Below, in pieces: positions 37,255 through 39,629 of a DNA stretch of 39,629 nucleotides; position 1 is the stretch's first letter, and the number at the start of each line of letters is the position of its first letter. The notes under the pieces were generated by a model. The model did not search any database. It was not told the DNA's origin and saw nothing but the letters and a program-made list of their open reading frames with translations. The stretch is from Candidatus Acetatifactor stercoripullorum. Its GTDB lineage: Bacteria > Bacillota > Clostridia > Lachnospirales > Lachnospiraceae. The stretch lies in assembly GCA_019114005.1 (NCBI GenBank), contig DXGH01000058.1:1-39629 (forward strand), given 5' to 3'. The position numbers were made by a program, and so were the translations under genes.

Positions 37255-37330
37255 GTGGTTAAAATTGTTACAGCTCAGCTCATAAGAGGATAAGCTGTTG
37301 CCGGAAATTTTGGGAAAATGTAAGAAACTG

Positions 37331-37359
37331 TTGACAGGCTGTAATAGGAATTGTATAAT
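37331..37359 (+). promoter_or_regulatory. Consensus promoter of the NlpC/P60 gene
   Basis: TTGACA (37331-37336) and TATAAT (37354-37359) are spaced by 17 bp, a perfect match to the sigma-A consensus. It gives an untranslated leader of about 115 bases, which holds the WalR-like box. A promoter this strong normally needs restraint. Confidence 0.92.
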
Positions 37360-37381
37360 CTGAAATGTAGCGTAATAATTT

Positions 37382-37398
37382 TGTAACAAAATTGTAAT
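37382..37398 (+). promoter_or_regulatory. WalR-like direct repeat
   Basis: TGTAAC-N5-TGTAAT matches the WalR (YycF) box TGTWAH-N5-TGTWAH. It lies about 16 bases after the predicted start of the consensus promoter, a position more suited to repression. A cell-wall hydrolase is a typical WalR target. No WalRK genes are in the window, so the regulator is inferred. Confidence 0.5.
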
Positions 37399-37479
37399 AC
37401 TAAGAATACAAAAGCGCGGATGAGGCTGCGGACAGTGAATGAATTCGGGGAGCATCCGCATATTGGGAAAGGCAGTTAC

Positions 37480-38523
37480 ATGAATCAGAATAGAAAAATT
37501 TCCAGAAAGATTACGATGGTTTCCGCAGGTCTTATTTTCTCTATGGCCCTGAGTCCTCTTCAGGCCTTTGCAGCCACAAGCACCGATATCCTTCAGACTG
37601 CGGGTGTGGCTTCCATTTTGGAGACCAGCCTCTCTACGGAGGAATACTTAGCTATTGCCGAACAGGCCCAGGGAGCTTTATGGGGTTATACCAATCTGGG
37701 GATTGCCCATGTGGAAACAGGCAATCTCAACGTCCGGGAGCAGCCCTCCACGGACAGCAAGCTGGTGGGGAAGCTTCCCAAGAATGCAGCCTGTGAAATC
37801 CTTGGCACAGAGGGAGAATGGGCCCACATTCAGTCAGGAGAGGTGGAAGGCTATGTGAATCTGGAATTTTTACTCACCGGACCCGAGGCTAAGCTTGAGG
37901 CAAGCAGCCTGGTGAGGACGGTTGCCATCTCCAATGCGGACGGACTTAACATCAGGGCCCAGGCAAGCATGGACAGTGAGGTGGTTACACAGATTTCCAA
38001 AGGCGCAGAGCTGGAGTTTTTGGAGGATCAGGGAGAGTGGATCAAGGTATCCATTGATGGAGAGGAAGCCTTTGCCGCCGCTGAATATGTAACTGTGGAG
38101 GAAAAGCTGGATACGGCTATCACCATGACAGAGCTTTTATACGGTGAGGGCGTGTCAGATGTGAGAGTGGACCTGGTGGAATATGCAAAGCAGTTTCTGG
38201 GCAATCCTTATGTCTGGGGAGGCACCAGCCTGACCAATGGAGCGGACTGTTCAGGATTTGTATTAAGCGTATTCAAGAAATATGGCATTACTCTGAGCCA
38301 TTCCTCAAGAGCCCAGGCAAATGAAGGCACAAAGATCAGTGTTTCAGAGTTGAAGCCCGGCGATCTGGTATTTTATGGAAACGGAAGCGGAACCATAAAC
38401 CATGTAGCCATTTACATTGGCGGAGGCCAGGTAATCCATGCAAGCAGCCCTAAGACAGGAATTAAGATCAGCAGCTATAATTACCGTACACCGGTGAAGG
38501 CTGTGAGAGTCATCAATGATTGA
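37480..38523 (+). CDS. Secreted peptidoglycan hydrolase, two SH3b domains plus NlpC/P60
   Basis: A wall-cutting endopeptidase, probably acting on the D-Glu/meso-DAP stem peptide. The ATG at 37480 (MNQNRK) follows AAAGG at good spacing. Signal peptide about 1-31 ends AFA. SH3b domains lie at about 75-135 (GNLNVREQPSTDS) and 147-205 (GLNIRAQASMDS), and would bind the wall. The NlpC/P60 domain (about 228-347) has nucleophile C257 in GADCSGF, H308 in INHVAIYIG and H320 in VIHASSP. The gene is monocistronic, with a consensus promoter, a WalR-like box and a strong terminator. Confidence 0.95.
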   Translation: MNQNRKISRKITMVSAGLIFSMALSPLQAFAATSTDILQTAGVASILETSLSTEEYLAIAEQAQGALWGYTNLGIAHVETGNLNVREQPSTDSKLVGKLPKNAACEILGTEGEWAHIQSGEVEGYVNLEFLLTGPEAKLEASSLVRTVAISNADGLNIRAQASMDSEVVTQISKGAELEFLEDQGEWIKVSIDGEEAFAAAEYVTVEEKLDTAITMTELLYGEGVSDVRVDLVEYAKQFLGNPYVWGGTSLTNGADCSGFVLSVFKKYGITLSHSSRAQANEGTKISVSELKPGDLVFYGNGSGTINHVAIYIGGGQVIHASSPKTGIKISSYNYRTPVKAVRVIND

Positions 38524-38530
38524 TAGAAAT

Positions 38531-38578
38531 AAAAAGCCATCAAGGACGCGAAGCGAAGTTTATCCTTGATGGCTTTTT
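38531..38578. terminator. Bidirectional intrinsic terminator
   Basis: AAAAAGCCATCAAGGA (38531-38546) and TCCTTGATGGCTTTTT (38563-38578) form a perfect 16-bp stem with T-runs on both outer sides. It serves the hydrolase gene and the convergent DUF368 gene. Confidence 0.95.
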
Positions 38579-38618
38579 CCAGGTGCGCCTGGCAGCGCAC
38601 GTTTCTTACTGATTAAGG

Positions 38619-39470
38619 TCAGTCCTTTACATCAACCTTGCTGTTGAAGTGATCCAGAACCAAAGCTGCCACGATACCAACAGCCAGGCAGATGAGATTT
38701 ACGATACAGGAAGCGGCCGATACGGTAAAGCTCTCAAAAGGAATGATCACCAGGGTGGCGGCGACTACAATCCCCAGAATGGCGTGGAAGGCCAGGGAAT
38801 AATGATGCTCAAAGAGAGAGTCGATCAATTTAGCCAGACAGATTACCGTAATCAGAGCGCCGATGCCGCCTGGAACCAAAACTCCGAAATCCAAATGTCC
38901 GATGCCATCCACAAAGGGGGTATACAGTCCCAGAGGCATAAGGAGTGTAGAAAAGCTCATGCCGGGTGCGATGATGCTTAAAGCCAGACAGAAGCCGCAG
39001 AAAAGGTACCATGCGAAATTAGGAGTGATCACAATGGAGGATAGATTCAGGCCGATTAACAAAGCCAATATTACAAGGAAAGCCACAATCATGGATACAT
39101 AAGAGCCCTTGGAACGCCCCTTTTCCCCGGCCTCTCTCCAAAGGGAGGGAAGCATGCCCGTGATCAGGCCCACAAACAGGCACACGGAAGGATTGGGATA
39201 TTTTTCCAGCAGAAAAGACAAAAGATTGGCAATTCCCATAAAACCGATAATGCCGCCGATGCCATAGGGGATCAGCTTTGGCACATGGGTTTTAAAGTTG
39301 CGGAAGGGATTGGCCAGAAGCTCCATGACCGTCTTGTAGATGCCGAATACTACGCTCAAAACGCCTCCGGAAATACCGGGAAGCACTGCGCCAAGGCCGA
39401 TGAGAGCACCCTGGAGTATCTTTAGCAGAAGCTTAAAAATGGAAGGATTTTCTGTTTGTTTTGCGTTCAT
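38619..39470 (-). CDS. DUF368 membrane protein, PopT-type undecaprenyl-phosphate transporter
   Basis: DUF368 proteins are now thought to recycle undecaprenyl phosphate across the cytoplasmic membrane for wall synthesis (PopT class). The 283 residues form about eight membrane segments with the two family repeats: GLGAVLPGISGGVLSVVFG (about 22-40) and IIAPGMSFSTLLMPLGLY (about 165-182), each with a PGxS turn. GAGGT lies six bases before the ATG. The gene stands alone and converges on the peptidoglycan hydrolase, so two unrelated steps of wall metabolism are neighbours. The family match is firm; the transport function is established for other members only. Confidence 0.9.
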   Translation of the reverse strand: MNAKQTENPSIFKLLLKILQGALIGLGAVLPGISGGVLSVVFGIYKTVMELLANPFRNFKTHVPKLIPYGIGGIIGFMGIANLLSFLLEKYPNPSVCLFVGLITGMLPSLWREAGEKGRSKGSYVSMIVAFLVILALLIGLNLSSIVITPNFAWYLFCGFCLALSIIAPGMSFSTLLMPLGLYTPFVDGIGHLDFGVLVPGGIGALITVICLAKLIDSLFEHHYSLAFHAILGIVVAATLVIIPFESFTVSAASCIVNLICLAVGIVAALVLDHFNSKVDVKD

Positions 39471-39533
39471 TTTGATACCTCAATTTACTTTTTTATTTAC
39501 CGTCTCTTTTGAAAACGGCATACTGTATTCTCC

Positions 39534-39562
39534 ATTGTAACGGATAAGAAAGCATTTGTCAC
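39534..39562 (-). promoter_or_regulatory. Promoter of the DUF368 gene
   Basis: On the minus strand GTGACA (39562-39557) and TACAAT (39539-39534) are spaced by 17 bp. The predicted start is about 60 bases before the ATG. Confidence 0.7.
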
Positions 39563-39599
39563 TTGTTATTTTCAGCAACCAGGTAACTGCAAAAAATGG

Positions 39600-39628
39600 T
39601 TTACAATATTGTGGGATTATGCTATACT
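39600..39628 (+). promoter_or_regulatory. Promoter directed out of the right edge
   Basis: TTTACA (39600-39605) and TATACT (39623-39628) are spaced by 17 bp. It would drive a gene beyond the window, divergent from the DUF368 gene. Confidence 0.65.
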
Positions 39629-39629
39629 A

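Overview
The window looks like chromosomal DNA from a Gram-positive member of the Clostridia, most likely Lachnospiraceae. The grounds are the gene order rimP-nusA-rnpM-ylxQ-infB-rbfA-nrnA-truB-ribF, a perfect CIRCE operator before groESL, strong Shine-Dalgarno sites, sigma-A type promoters, and a class B sortase beside a very large secreted pectinase. No rRNA, tRNA or CRISPR array was seen. The genus cannot be fixed from sequence alone.

Layout. 1-1.7 kb: an apparently intact DDE insertion sequence. 1.8-5.1 kb: a small coiled-coil protein converging on a class A penicillin-binding protein. 5.1-8.7 kb: a YigZ/IMPACT protein, the Mg2+ transporter MgtE and a MATE exporter. 8.7-13.3 kb: a two-gene heterodimeric ABC exporter divergent from an AraC regulator. 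13.4-14.2 kb: an unusual cytosolic protein with a DUF1905-like N-terminus and a C39-like cysteine peptidase domain. 14.3-16.5 kb: groES-groEL under CIRCE control.

16.6-28.5 kb is a pectin-utilisation locus. It holds a GH43 glycosidase and a PL9 pectate lyase, both without signal peptides, then a 2210-residue secreted protein carrying a pectin methylesterase (CE8) and a pectate lyase (PL1) in one chain, then a class B sortase. The simplest reading is that the surface protein de-esterifies and cleaves pectin outside the cell, and the two leaderless enzymes finish imported oligosaccharides inside. No importer is present in the window. The sorting region of the giant protein is unusual: a near-miss of the Clostridial SPxTG motif (SPKTF) lies about 50 residues before the membrane segment. 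Its promoter region carries a perfect 10-bp inverted repeat upstream of the -10 and a cre-like palindrome downstream of it.

28.5-37.3 kb is the conserved translation/RNA operon, opening with a near-consensus promoter and an attenuator-like hairpin. 37.3-39.5 kb has a secreted SH3-NlpC/P60 cell-wall hydrolase, with a consensus promoter and a WalR-like box, convergent with a DUF368 (PopT-type) undecaprenyl-phosphate transporter. A further strong promoter points out of the right edge.

No wholly new multi-gene system was evident. The best candidates for new biology are the CE8-PL1/sortase pair with its promoter architecture, the DUF1905-C39 protein, and the possible leader ORF overlapping mgtE.
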